Shown: piece by piece, positions 1 to 6,407 of the stretch
Position numbering within the stretch: position 1 is the stretch's first letter
How the letters are laid out: the number at the start of each line of letters is the position of its first letter
Source: JBBQZP01 sp038207585
Lineage (GTDB): Bacteria > Pseudomonadota > Alphaproteobacteria > Rhodobacterales > Rhodobacteraceae
DNA: 17,487 nucleotides
Assembly (NCBI GenBank): GCA_038207585.1
Contig: JBBQZP010000053.1
Coordinates: 1 to 17,487, forward strand
Reading direction: 5' to 3'
The notes under the pieces: generated by a model
Databases searched by the model: none
What the model saw: the letters and a program-made list of their open reading frames with translations, nothing else
Told to the model about the DNA's origin: nothing
Position numbers and translations under genes: made by a program

Positions 1-90
1 TCACGGTACAGGCGGGGACGCCGATGACCGTAACGGGAGAAGGCCCCTCATTCCGCTGCGGATGGGGGGCTGACCTTTTGGGTTTCTCGT
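1..90. other. Left edge, no supportable gene
   Basis: Ninety bases precede the composite repeat. A plus-strand frame reads from position 2 to a TGA at 71-73 and could be the last codons of a gene that starts outside the window. It contains the rare codons AGA and AGG, and no recognisable domain is visible. A minus-strand frame closes exactly at position 1. Neither frame can be supported as a gene from this sequence. Confidence 0.3.
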
Positions 91-166
91 GTTCACAAAT
101 ATCCTCGGGGATCGTTCGTGGGTCGCCAATGGTCCGAGGACCATGGACGACGGGGCAGACAGCCCC
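91..166 (-). repeat. Composite intergenic repeat, left copy (box plus two hairpins)
   Basis: The 20-bp box GTTCACAAATATCCTCGGGG lies at 91-110. It is followed by an 18-nt spacer, a palindrome ATGGTCC-GA-GGACCAT at 129-144 (stem 7 bp), and a hairpin GGGGC-AGACA-GCCCC at 152-166. The same box, a GGCC-type palindrome and a GGGGC/AGACA hairpin occur in the same order, on the opposite strand, at 17416-17478. That makes this a defined repeat family and not chance. The strand given is the one on which the hairpin precedes the GAGGATATTTG end, as it does in the right copy downstream of a gene. It has no coding function that I can see; it may terminate transcription or be a dispersed genomic repeat. 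Confidence 0.75.
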
Positions 167-196
167 CGGCGCTTACCACTCCGCGCGAGCCTGCCG

Positions 197-2194
197 ATGA
201 CGCGCGATCTGTCCCGCCTGTTGCGTCCGCGTTCCATTGCTGTTCTAGGCGCGGGCTGGGCCGAGAACGTGATCGAGCAATGCGCGAGAATGGGATTTGA
301 CGGCCCGGTCTGGCCCGTGCATCCCAAGCGCGCTGCCGTCGGTGGCCTTGGTGCCTACCCCAGCCTCGCAGACCTTCCTGGCGCGCCCGATGCGACCTTT
401 GTCGGGGTCAACCGCCATGCCACGGTTGACGTTGTGCGCGAACTGGCAGCGATGGGCGCGGGGGGTGCTATCTGCTTTGCTGCCGGTTGGCAAGAGGCGG
501 GGGAGGGCGCGCTGCAGCGCGAACTGGTCGCGGCGGCGGGTGACATGCCGATCCTTGGGCCGAATTGCTACGGTGTGATCAACTATCTTGATGGGGCCCT
601 TTTGTGGCCTGACCAGCACGGCGGGCGGCGGGTGGACCGGGGGGTGGCACTGCTGTCGCAATCGTCCAACATCATCGTCAACATGACGATGCAGGCGCGC
701 GGGCTGCCTGTGGCCTATGTCGCCTGTCTGGGCAATGCAGCACAGATCGGGCTGGCAGCCTTGGCGGACGCGCTGATTGCTGATGCGCGCGTCACCGCCA
801 TCGGTCTATATATCGAGGGCATAGACGATGCCCCTGCCTTTGCTGCCTTTGCCGAAGCCGCGCGGGTGGCGGGCAAGGGGGTGGTGGCGATCAAGGCAGG
901 CAAGACCGCACTTTCGCAGGCCGCTGCGGCGTCTCATACGGCATCGCTGGCGGGGGGCGGGGCGGCCTCCTCCGCCTTCCTCAGGCAGGTGGGGGTGGCT
1001 GAGGTGGCGACCGTTTCGGAATTGCTTGAGACGCTGAAGATCTTTCACCTTCATGGGCCGCAGATTGGCACGCGGCTTTGTTCCCTGTCGTGCTCCGGGG
1101 GTGAGGCGGGGCTGATTGCCGATCTGGCAGGCCCGCGCGGGGTCGATTTCCCGGCGCCTTCGGATGCACAAAAAGAGGCTCTGGGCGATATCCTTGGCCC
1201 GATTGTCACCATTGCCAACCCTTTGGATTATAACACCTTCATCTGGGGTGATCTGGAAAAGACGACTGCGGTCTTTGCCGGGATGCTGGGCGGTTATGAT
1301 GCCGGTATCTTTGTGATCGACCCGCCGCGCAGCGACCGCTGCGATCCGGCGAGCTACGGCCCTGCCTTGCGCGCGATCGAGGCGGCGGGGCGGATCTCCG
1401 GCAAGCCTGCCTTCGCGGTTTCGCTGATGCCCGAGAATTTTGACGAACCGACCGCCGATCACCTGATGCAATCGGGTGTCGTGCCCTTGCTGGGAATGGA
1501 AACCGCTTTGGGTGCGATCGCTGCGGCGCAGACCCCGGCGGGGGTGCAGGGGTGGCGGCCGCAGGCCGTACTCCCCGAGCGAAAAGCGTCAGCGCTGAGC
1601 GAGGCCGAGGGCAAGGCGCTTCTGGCGTACATGGGAGTGCCGGTGCCCGCTGGGGTTTGGGCGGCAAGTCTGGCCGAACTTGCGCCACTCGCCGCAGGTT
1701 TGCAGGCCCCGCTTGCGCTTAAAGGGCTGGGTTTTGCACACAAGACCGAAGCGGGGGCCGTGCGGCTTGGGCTGGCCACCGTAGAGGGGCAGGCAGAGAT
1801 GCCCGGTGCCACGGGGTATCTGGCCGAGGAAATGGTCACGGGGGCCGTGGCCGAGGTGATTTTGGGCCTGAGCCGTGACCCTGTTTACGGCATTACGCTG
1901 ACGCTGGGCATGGGCGGCGTTACGGCCGAGCTTCTGGACGACACCGTGACGCTGGTGTTGCCGTTTGACCGGGGCGAGGTTCTGGCGGCCTTGCGCCGCT
2001 TGCGGCTTTGGCCGTTGCTTGACGGGTATCGCGGGCGGCCAGGCGCGGATGTGGCGGCGCTGGCCGATATCGCTGTGCTGCTGGCGGAGCAGATGCTGGC
2101 AGATGCGACGTTGGAAGAAATCGAGATCAATCCGGTTCTTGTGCGCAAGGTCGGGGCGGTGGCGGTGGATGCTTTGATCAGAAGGGCGGAATGA
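197..2194 (+). CDS. NDP-forming acyl-CoA ligase (acetate-CoA ligase family, fused alpha-beta)
   Basis: 665 aa. This enzyme family makes an acyl-CoA from a carboxylic acid, CoA and ATP (giving ADP and Pi) in the cytoplasm. An N-terminal CoA-binding Rossmann domain starts at about residue 8 (RPRSIAVLGAG). A succinyl-CoA-ligase-like region follows at about 145-440. It carries the SHTASLAGG motif with H247, the likely phosphohistidine. A C-terminal ATP-grasp domain spans about 465-660 and ends in the characteristic EIEINPVLV at 642-650. ATG 197 is preferred because the family begins just there. The open frame runs back to GTG 89, but those 36 codons are the composite repeat. The gene overlaps the next one by ATGA, so the two are probably translated together. 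The CaiD partner suggests a carnitine- or betaine-like acid as substrate; that is inference, and other short-chain acids are possible. Confidence 0.88.
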   Translation: MTRDLSRLLRPRSIAVLGAGWAENVIEQCARMGFDGPVWPVHPKRAAVGGLGAYPSLADLPGAPDATFVGVNRHATVDVVRELAAMGAGGAICFAAGWQEAGEGALQRELVAAAGDMPILGPNCYGVINYLDGALLWPDQHGGRRVDRGVALLSQSSNIIVNMTMQARGLPVAYVACLGNAAQIGLAALADALIADARVTAIGLYIEGIDDAPAFAAFAEAARVAGKGVVAIKAGKTALSQAAAASHTASLAGGGAASSAFLRQVGVAEVATVSELLETLKIFHLHGPQIGTRLCSLSCSGGEAGLIADLAGPRGVDFPAPSDAQKEALGDILGPIVTIANPLDYNTFIWGDLEKTTAVFAGMLGGYDAGIFVIDPPRSDRCDPASYGPALRAIEAAGRISGKPAFAVSLMPENFDEPTADHLMQSGVVPLLGMETALGAIAAAQTPAGVQGWRPQAVLPERKASALSEAEGKALLAYMGVPVPAGVWAASLAELAPLAAGLQAPLALKGLGFAHKTEAGAVRLGLATVEGQAEMPGATGYLAEEMVTGAVAEVILGLSRDPVYGITLTLGMGGVTAELLDDTVTLVLPFDRGEVLAALRRLRLWPLLDGYRGRPGADVAALADIAVLLAEQMLADATLEEIEINPVLVRKVGAVAVDALIRRAE

Positions 2195-2988
2195 TGGATA
2201 TGCTGACAACGGGGCCGATCCGCACGCGGGTTGAGGGTGCCATTCTTGAGGTGACGCTCGACCGCCCCAAGGCCAATGCGATTGATCTGATCACCAGCCG
2301 GATCATGGGGCAGGTGTTCCGCGCCTTTCGCGATGATCCATCACAGCGCGTGGCGATCCTGCGGGCCGAGGGCGACAAGTTCTTCTGCCCCGGCTGGGAT
2401 CTGAAGGCGGCGGCGGCCGGTGATGCCGTTGATGGTGATTACGGCGTGGGCGGCTTTGGCGGGTTGCAGGAACTGCCGGGGCTGAACAAGCCCGTGATCT
2501 GTGCGGTCAACGGCATCTGCTGCGGCGGCGGGCTGGAGCTTGCGTTAAGCTGCGATCTGATCATCGCGACCGACAATGCCACCTTCGCACTGCCCGAAAT
2601 CCGCTCCGGCACCGTGGCTGATGCGGCTTCGATCAAGCTGCCCAAGCGTATTCCCTATCATGTCGCGATGGATCTTTTGCTGACCGGGCGCTGGTTCGAT
2701 GCGGCCGAGGCGCTTCGCTGGGGCATTCTGCGCGAAGTCTGCGCGCCGGACCAGCTTTTGCCCAAGGTGTGGGATCTGGCGCGCCTGCTGGAATCGGGCC
2801 CGCCGCTGGTTTACGCCGCCATCAAGGAAGTGGTGCGCGAGGCTGAAGCGATGAAGTTTCAGGACATTCTGAACCGTGTGACGCAAAGCCAGCTTCCCAC
2901 GGTAGAGCGGCTTTATTCCTCCGAAGATCAGCTTGAGGGCGCGCGCGCCTTTGCGGAAAAGCGCGATCCGGTCTGGAAGGGGCGTTAG
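2191..2988 (+). CDS. caiD: CaiD-like carnitinyl-CoA dehydratase (crotonase superfamily)
   Basis: 265 aa, the normal crotonase length. CaiD interconverts L-carnitinyl-CoA and crotonobetainyl-CoA. Features I recall from E. coli CaiD are present: LDRPKANAID near residue 23, KFFCPGWDLKAAA near 63, and the exact C-terminus AFAEKRDPVWKGR. The two catalytic glutamates are E116 (GGGLELAL) and E136 (FALPEIRSG). One difference is that the loop after E136 reads GTVADAASIKLPK, where E. coli CaiD has GIVPDSGG before its LPK, so the substrate pocket may differ. The start ATG 2191 overlaps the ligase stop by 4 bp; ATG 2194 and 2200 are alternatives. The stop codon overlaps that of the convergent oxygenase. 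No CaiB transferase, CaiA dehydrogenase or AMP-forming CaiC lies in the window. A generic enoyl-CoA hydratase is the main alternative. Confidence 0.78.
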   Translation: MMDMLTTGPIRTRVEGAILEVTLDRPKANAIDLITSRIMGQVFRAFRDDPSQRVAILRAEGDKFFCPGWDLKAAAAGDAVDGDYGVGGFGGLQELPGLNKPVICAVNGICCGGGLELALSCDLIIATDNATFALPEIRSGTVADAASIKLPKRIPYHVAMDLLLTGRWFDAAEALRWGILREVCAPDQLLPKVWDLARLLESGPPLVYAAIKEVVREAEAMKFQDILNRVTQSQLPTVERLYSSEDQLEGARAFAEKRDPVWKGR

Positions 2989-3605
2989 CCCCAGCCGTAG
3001 TTGAAGCTGACGCTGATGCGTTCGTCGTCGGCCATGTTCAGCGGCACCTCATGGCGCAGCCAGCTTTCCCACAAAAGGACGTCGCCCACGGCGGGGGCGA
3101 CGTAGATGAAACTGCGCAACTCCTCGCGCGCCTTTTTCCGGCGCGGCGGTGCGGCCATCATCATTGCAAGGCGGGGGTCTTCGAACTTGATCGCACTCGC
3201 CTCGGGCGGCATCGTCACATAGGTTGTGCCGCTGATCACGCTGTGCGGATGGATGTGCGAGGTATGCACGCCCCCGGTGGGCAGGATGTTGATCCACAAG
3301 CTGTCAAGTTTCAGCTTCTTGTCGCCCAGATCGAAATCAAGGTCCTTGGCGAAACTGGCCACATGCTTGTCAAGGCATTTGACCAGCGCCTTGAAGACCG
3401 GCATCCGCCAGCCCAGATCGGCGAGCGAGGCATAGCTGGTGTAGCCGGGATAGCCGTTCGCCTCGCACCAGTCCTGCCCGGCCTCGTCATCTTCGGCGAT
3501 GGAAAGGCAGGTCGCCTCCATCTCGGACGGGTCGGGGGCCTTGCCCTGTTCGGACAGGGCGGCGTGATAGAGGCGGGTTGCGAAAAGCGATGTGATCTGG
3601 GTCAT
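2985..3605 (-). CDS. Putative 2OG-Fe(II) oxygenase, TIGR02466-like family
   Basis: 206 aa, minus strand. The C-terminal half has the layout of the small 2-oxoglutarate/iron oxygenases annotated as TIGR02466. A histidine cluster HTSHIHPHSVISGTTYV spans 114-130, with likely metal ligands H117 and H119 in an HxH arrangement. KFEDPR follows at 140-145. A distal histidine H185 lies in SWLRHEVPLN, and R196 in ERISVSFNYGWG probably holds the 2OG carboxylate. The N-terminal half carries no motif I recognise. No signal peptide or membrane segment is visible, so it is probably cytoplasmic. The substrate is unknown. Its TAA stop (2985-2987) overlaps the caiD TAG by two bases on the opposite strand, leaving no room for a terminator. 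It diverges from the GMC gene across a 146-bp gap. Confidence 0.75.
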   Translation of the reverse strand: MTQITSLFATRLYHAALSEQGKAPDPSEMEATCLSIAEDDEAGQDWCEANGYPGYTSYASLADLGWRMPVFKALVKCLDKHVASFAKDLDFDLGDKKLKLDSLWINILPTGGVHTSHIHPHSVISGTTYVTMPPEASAIKFEDPRLAMMMAAPPRRKKAREELRSFIYVAPAVGDVLLWESWLRHEVPLNMADDERISVSFNYGWG

Positions 3606-3751
3606 GCGCCCTTTTAACGCAGCGTCTTGCGCGGGGCGAGGGGCATTTGCGGCCCAAAACCGACATGAGGCGTCGCAACCTGTTCAGCCCGGCCCGCGCG
3701 GCGGGCTAGTCTGGCCAAAAATCGGGGCTGGCGAAAAATCGGGGGCCGGGC
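3606..3751. promoter_or_regulatory. Divergent intergenic region: oxygenase (-) and GMC oxidoreductase (+)
   Basis: This 146-bp gap must hold the start signals for both genes unless they are read from further away. It contains a compact hairpin GCCCGC-GCG-GCGGGC at 3692-3706 and, to its right, a 17-bp tandem duplication (3711-3744) that ends 7 nt before the GTG start of the GMC gene. I could not place convincing -35/-10 boxes or a strong Shine-Dalgarno sequence for either gene. Confidence 0.45.
3711..3744 (+). repeat. 17-bp tandem repeat, two units, 16/17 identical
   Basis: CTGGCCAAAAATCGGGG (3711-3727) is followed directly by CTGGCGAAAAATCGGGG (3728-3744), with one mismatch. The array lies just upstream of the GTG at 3752, between the hairpin at 3692-3706 and the coding region. 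It could be paired binding sites for a regulator of the GMC gene, or a slippage duplication in its leader. No third unit is present on either side. Confidence 0.85.
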
Positions 3752-5365
3752 GTGCAGGGGACGGATTACATCATCGTGGGCGCAGGCTCGGCGGGGTCGG
3801 TGCTGGCCGAACGGTTAAGTGCGAGTGGCCGCCACCGCGTCACGGTGATCGAGGCGGGGGGCAGCGACCGGCGCTTTTATGTGCATCTGCCGCTGGGTTA
3901 CGGCAAGCTTTTCTATGACCCGACGGTCAACTGGATGTACCGCGCCGAGCCTGACGCGGGCCTTGCAGGCCAGTCGGATCACTGGCCGCGCGGGAAAATC
4001 CTTGGCGGGTCGTCCTCGATCAATGCGATGGTCTATATCCGGGGCCATGCCGACGATTACCGCGACTGGGGCCGGGCCGCACCCGGCTGGGATTGGGGCG
4101 ATGTGCTGCCTGCCTACCGCGCGATGGAGGATACCGAGGCCGGGGGCGACGCCTATCGCGGCAAGGGCGGGCCGTTGTTCGTATCGGCCAACCGCAGCGG
4201 TCTGCACCCCTTGGTGCCCGATTACATCGCGGCCTGTGCGGCGGCGGGCCTGCCGTTCAACCCCGATTTCAACGGTGCCCAGCAGGAAGGGGCCGGCCCT
4301 TATCAGATGACCATCAAGAACGCCCGGCGCAATTCGGCGGCGCGCGCGTTTCTGCGCCCGGCAATGAAGCGCGCCAACGTGCGGGTGATTACAAGGGCGC
4401 TGGTCACGCGGGTGCTGATCGAGCGCGGCCGCGCTGTCGGTGTGGAATACCAACGCGGCGGGCAGCTTGAAACACTGCGCGCGGGGGCCGAGGTCATTCT
4501 TGCCGGGGGTGCCATCAACTCGCCGCAGCTTTTGCAGCTTTCGGGCATTGGGCCGGGGGCTTTGCTGCAAGGCCTTGGCATCCCGGTGCTGATGGATAAC
4601 CCGAATGTCGGCGATCACCTCAGCGATCATCAGGGGCTGAACTACACCTATCGCATGACCGTGCCCACTTATAACGACGAGTTGCGCCCGTGGTGGGGCA
4701 AGCTGCGCGCGGGCCTGCAATATGTGCTGGGGGGCAACGGTCCGCTGGCAAAAAGCATCAACCACGGCGGGGGATTTTTTCGCACCTCGCCGGATCTGGA
4801 GCGCCCCAACATGCAGCTTTACATGCAGGCATTCTCCACCCTGTTGCCGCGCGCGGGCGAGCGGCCCTTGCTGACGCCTGATCCGTTCTCGGGGATGAGC
4901 CTTGGCCTGTCGAACTGCCGCCCGACCAGCACTGGCCACATCCGCTTGCGCACGCCCGATGCGACTGCGGCCCCTGTGATCACTGCCAATGCGTTTTCAA
5001 CCAACCATGACGTGACCGAGATGCTGGCTGCGGTGAAATTCCTGCGCCATCTGGCGGCACAGGCCCCCTTGGCGCGGCAGATCGCCGAAGAATTGCGACC
5101 GGGGCCGGAATGCCAAAGCGATGAGGCACTGATCGACGATATCCGCCGCCGCTCGGGCACCGTCTATCACCCAAGCTGCACCTGCCGGATGGGGCAGGAT
5201 GCGGCGGGATCGGTTGTGGGCCCGCGCCTGCGGGTGCACGGCGTGGGTGGCTTGCGGGTGGTGGATGCCAGCGTTTTTCCGAACCTGATCGCGGGCAATA
5301 CCAATGCGCCCTCTATGATGGTCGGCTGGAAGGGTGCCGAGATCATTCTGGCCGATGCGGGTTGA
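3752..5365 (+). CDS. GMC-family FAD oxidoreductase, choline-dehydrogenase type
   Basis: 537 aa. GMC flavoenzymes oxidise alcohols, and the choline-dehydrogenase branch gives betaine aldehyde. The FAD-binding motif DYIIVGAGSAGSVLAERL is at 5-22. GMC signature 1 lies around HWPRGKILGGSSSINAMVYIRG near residue 77. Signature 2 is GAINSPQLLQLSGIGP. The C-terminal catalytic pair is probably H473 in YHPSCTCRMG and N518 in GNTNAP. There is no signal peptide. The GTG start is chosen because the FAD motif begins five residues later, as is usual. It is a relative of BetA, but many GMC paralogues act on other alcohols, so choline is only a candidate substrate. The choline sulfatase at 8660-10165 supports that candidate; no betaine aldehyde dehydrogenase is in the window. 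It ends 32 nt before arsR. Confidence 0.85.
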   Translation: MQGTDYIIVGAGSAGSVLAERLSASGRHRVTVIEAGGSDRRFYVHLPLGYGKLFYDPTVNWMYRAEPDAGLAGQSDHWPRGKILGGSSSINAMVYIRGHADDYRDWGRAAPGWDWGDVLPAYRAMEDTEAGGDAYRGKGGPLFVSANRSGLHPLVPDYIAACAAAGLPFNPDFNGAQQEGAGPYQMTIKNARRNSAARAFLRPAMKRANVRVITRALVTRVLIERGRAVGVEYQRGGQLETLRAGAEVILAGGAINSPQLLQLSGIGPGALLQGLGIPVLMDNPNVGDHLSDHQGLNYTYRMTVPTYNDELRPWWGKLRAGLQYVLGGNGPLAKSINHGGGFFRTSPDLERPNMQLYMQAFSTLLPRAGERPLLTPDPFSGMSLGLSNCRPTSTGHIRLRTPDATAAPVITANAFSTNHDVTEMLAAVKFLRHLAAQAPLARQIAEELRPGPECQSDEALIDDIRRRSGTVYHPSCTCRMGQDAAGSVVGPRLRVHGVGGLRVVDASVFPNLIAGNTNAPSMMVGWKGAEIILADAG

Positions 5366-5406
5366 CGGCTGCATATCATTTCTATATTTCCAGATATATG
5401 GATATG
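5362..5406 (+). promoter_or_regulatory. Candidate arsR promoter and ArsR operator
   Basis: A short AT-rich patch stands out in GC-rich surroundings. A -35-like TTGACG (5362-5367, overlapping the GMC stop codon) lies 15 nt from a -10-like TATATT (5383-5388). The inverted repeat TATAT-N6-ATATA (5383-5387 and 5394-5398) covers the -10 box and reaches the arsR start codon. A second pair, CATATC (5372-5377) and GATATG (5401-5406), lies outside it. Repression by ArsR occupying the -10 region, relieved by arsenite, is the usual mode for this family. Assigning these bases is inference. Confidence 0.5.
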
Positions 5407-5742
5407 AATAGATCTCTCGCGGCGCTTGCTGCCCTTGGTCAACCGATGCGGCTGGCGGCGTTCCGGCTTTTGGTGCAGGCGGGTGATGCGGGGTTAGCTG
5501 CGGGTGATATCGCCGCAGCACTTGACGCGCGGCAGAACACGCTTTCGGCCAACCTGACGGTTCTGGTGCAGGCCGGGCTGATCCGCAACGTGCGTGAAGG
5601 TCGGGTGATCCGCTACCGCGCCGATATGGACGGGATGCGCGGCCTGCTGGCGTTTCTGATGGAGGATTGCTGCGGCGGGCGGCCCGAACTTTGCCAGCCG
5701 GTGATCGACGCCATTGCCTGCAAGACGGGGTGCGCGGTGTGA
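5398..5742 (+). CDS. arsR: ArsR-family arsenite-responsive repressor
   Basis: 114 aa from ATG 5398 (112 aa from ATG 5404). It is a small winged-helix repressor expected to leave its operator when As(III) binds. The recognition region is about LDARQNTLSANLTVLVQAGLI (residues 42-62), followed by the wing NVREGRVIRYRA. The ELCVCDL metal site of plasmid R773 ArsR is absent. Instead there are C-terminal cysteines: the adjacent pair C91-C92 in EDCCGG, plus C99, C108 and C112. This recalls the C-terminal three-cysteine sites known from Acidithiobacillus-type ArsR. There is no Shine-Dalgarno sequence before either ATG. The open frame reaches back to TTG 5362, but that would include the promoter. It is first in a coupled operon: its stop overlaps the aqpS start (GTGA). 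Confidence 0.88.
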   Translation: MDMNRSLAALAALGQPMRLAAFRLLVQAGDAGLAAGDIAAALDARQNTLSANLTVLVQAGLIRNVREGRVIRYRADMDGMRGLLAFLMEDCCGGRPELCQPVIDAIACKTGCAV

Positions 5743-6407
5743 TCTTCAATCTGCAAAGGCGGCTGGTGGCCGAGGCTTTGGGAACCGGTCTGCTGGTTGC
5801 CACGGTCGTGGGATCAGGCATCATGGCCGAGACGTTGACCAGCGATGTGGCACTGGCCCTGCTGGGCAATACCATCCCCACAGGCGCGATTCTTGTGGTG
5901 TTGATCACTTGCCTTGGCCCCATATCGGGCGCGCATTTCAACCCCGCCGTCAGTCTGGTGTTTGCGCTGCGGCGCGAGCTTTCCCCAAACCAAGCAATGC
6001 TTTACGTCGCAACCCAGATCGTGGGTGGTGTGCTTGGTACTTGGCTTACGCATGCCATGTTCGGGATGTCCATCCTGCAAGCCTCGACCCATATCCGCAC
6101 CGGCAATGCGCAATGGCTGGCCGAGGGCGTGGCGACATTCGGTCTTGTGGCCGTCATTCTGGCGGGCATCCGGTTTCGGGGCGAGGCAGTGCCGATGCTT
6201 GTCGGGCTTTACATCATGGCGGCCTATTGGTTCACGGCCTCCACCTCGTTCGCCAACCCCGCCGTGGCGATCGCGCGGGCGTTGACCGATACATTTTCGG
6301 GCATCCGCGCGGTTGATCTGCCGGGGTTCATCATCGCAGAAATCACTGGCGCGCTTCTGGCACTGGCCGTCATGGGATGGCTGTTGCAACCCAGGCAGCA
6401 GGCATGA
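5739..6407 (+). CDS. aqpS: AqpS-type aquaglyceroporin (arsenite channel)
   Basis: 222 aa MIP channel in the inner membrane. In the rhizobial arsenic operon, AqpS replaces the arsenite pump and lets As(III) made by ArsC leave down its gradient. Six hydrophobic segments are visible and both NPA boxes are intact: HFNPAV (N68) and FANPAVAI (N173). The residue right after the second NPA, normally the arginine of the ar/R selectivity filter, is valine (V176). That suggests a wide, uncharged filter, suited to arsenite or methylated arsenicals. GTG 5739 is chosen as start because it overlaps the arsR stop (GTGA) and precedes the first helix. The frame is open back to 5667, inside arsR. The stop overlaps arsC (ATGA). 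No ArsB or Acr3 pump is present nearby. Confidence 0.9.
   Translation: MIFNLQRRLVAEALGTGLLVATVVGSGIMAETLTSDVALALLGNTIPTGAILVVLITCLGPISGAHFNPAVSLVFALRRELSPNQAMLYVATQIVGGVLGTWLTHAMFGMSILQASTHIRTGNAQWLAEGVATFGLVAVILAGIRFRGEAVPMLVGLYIMAAYWFTASTSFANPAVAIARALTDTFSGIRAVDLPGFIIAEITGALLALAVMGWLLQPRQQA

Noticed and set aside
1..73. 3' end of an upstream plus-strand gene, stop TGA 71-73
   Set aside because: Only 23 codons are visible, including rare AGA and AGG, with no domain. An alternative frame is equally open, so no gene call is justified.
89..196. Longer start (GTG 89) for the acyl-CoA ligase
   Set aside because: These codons are the composite repeat and its hairpins. The family N-terminus (CoA-binding domain) begins right after ATG 197.
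3815..4939. 374-codon minus-strand open frame inside the GMC gene
   Set aside because: High GC content keeps antisense frames open. It shows no domain, and the plus strand encodes a complete GMC enzyme.
5362..5397. TTG 5362 as the arsR start
   Set aside because: It would put the AT-rich promoter and operator inside the coding region and overlap the GMC stop; ATG 5398 fits the family length.
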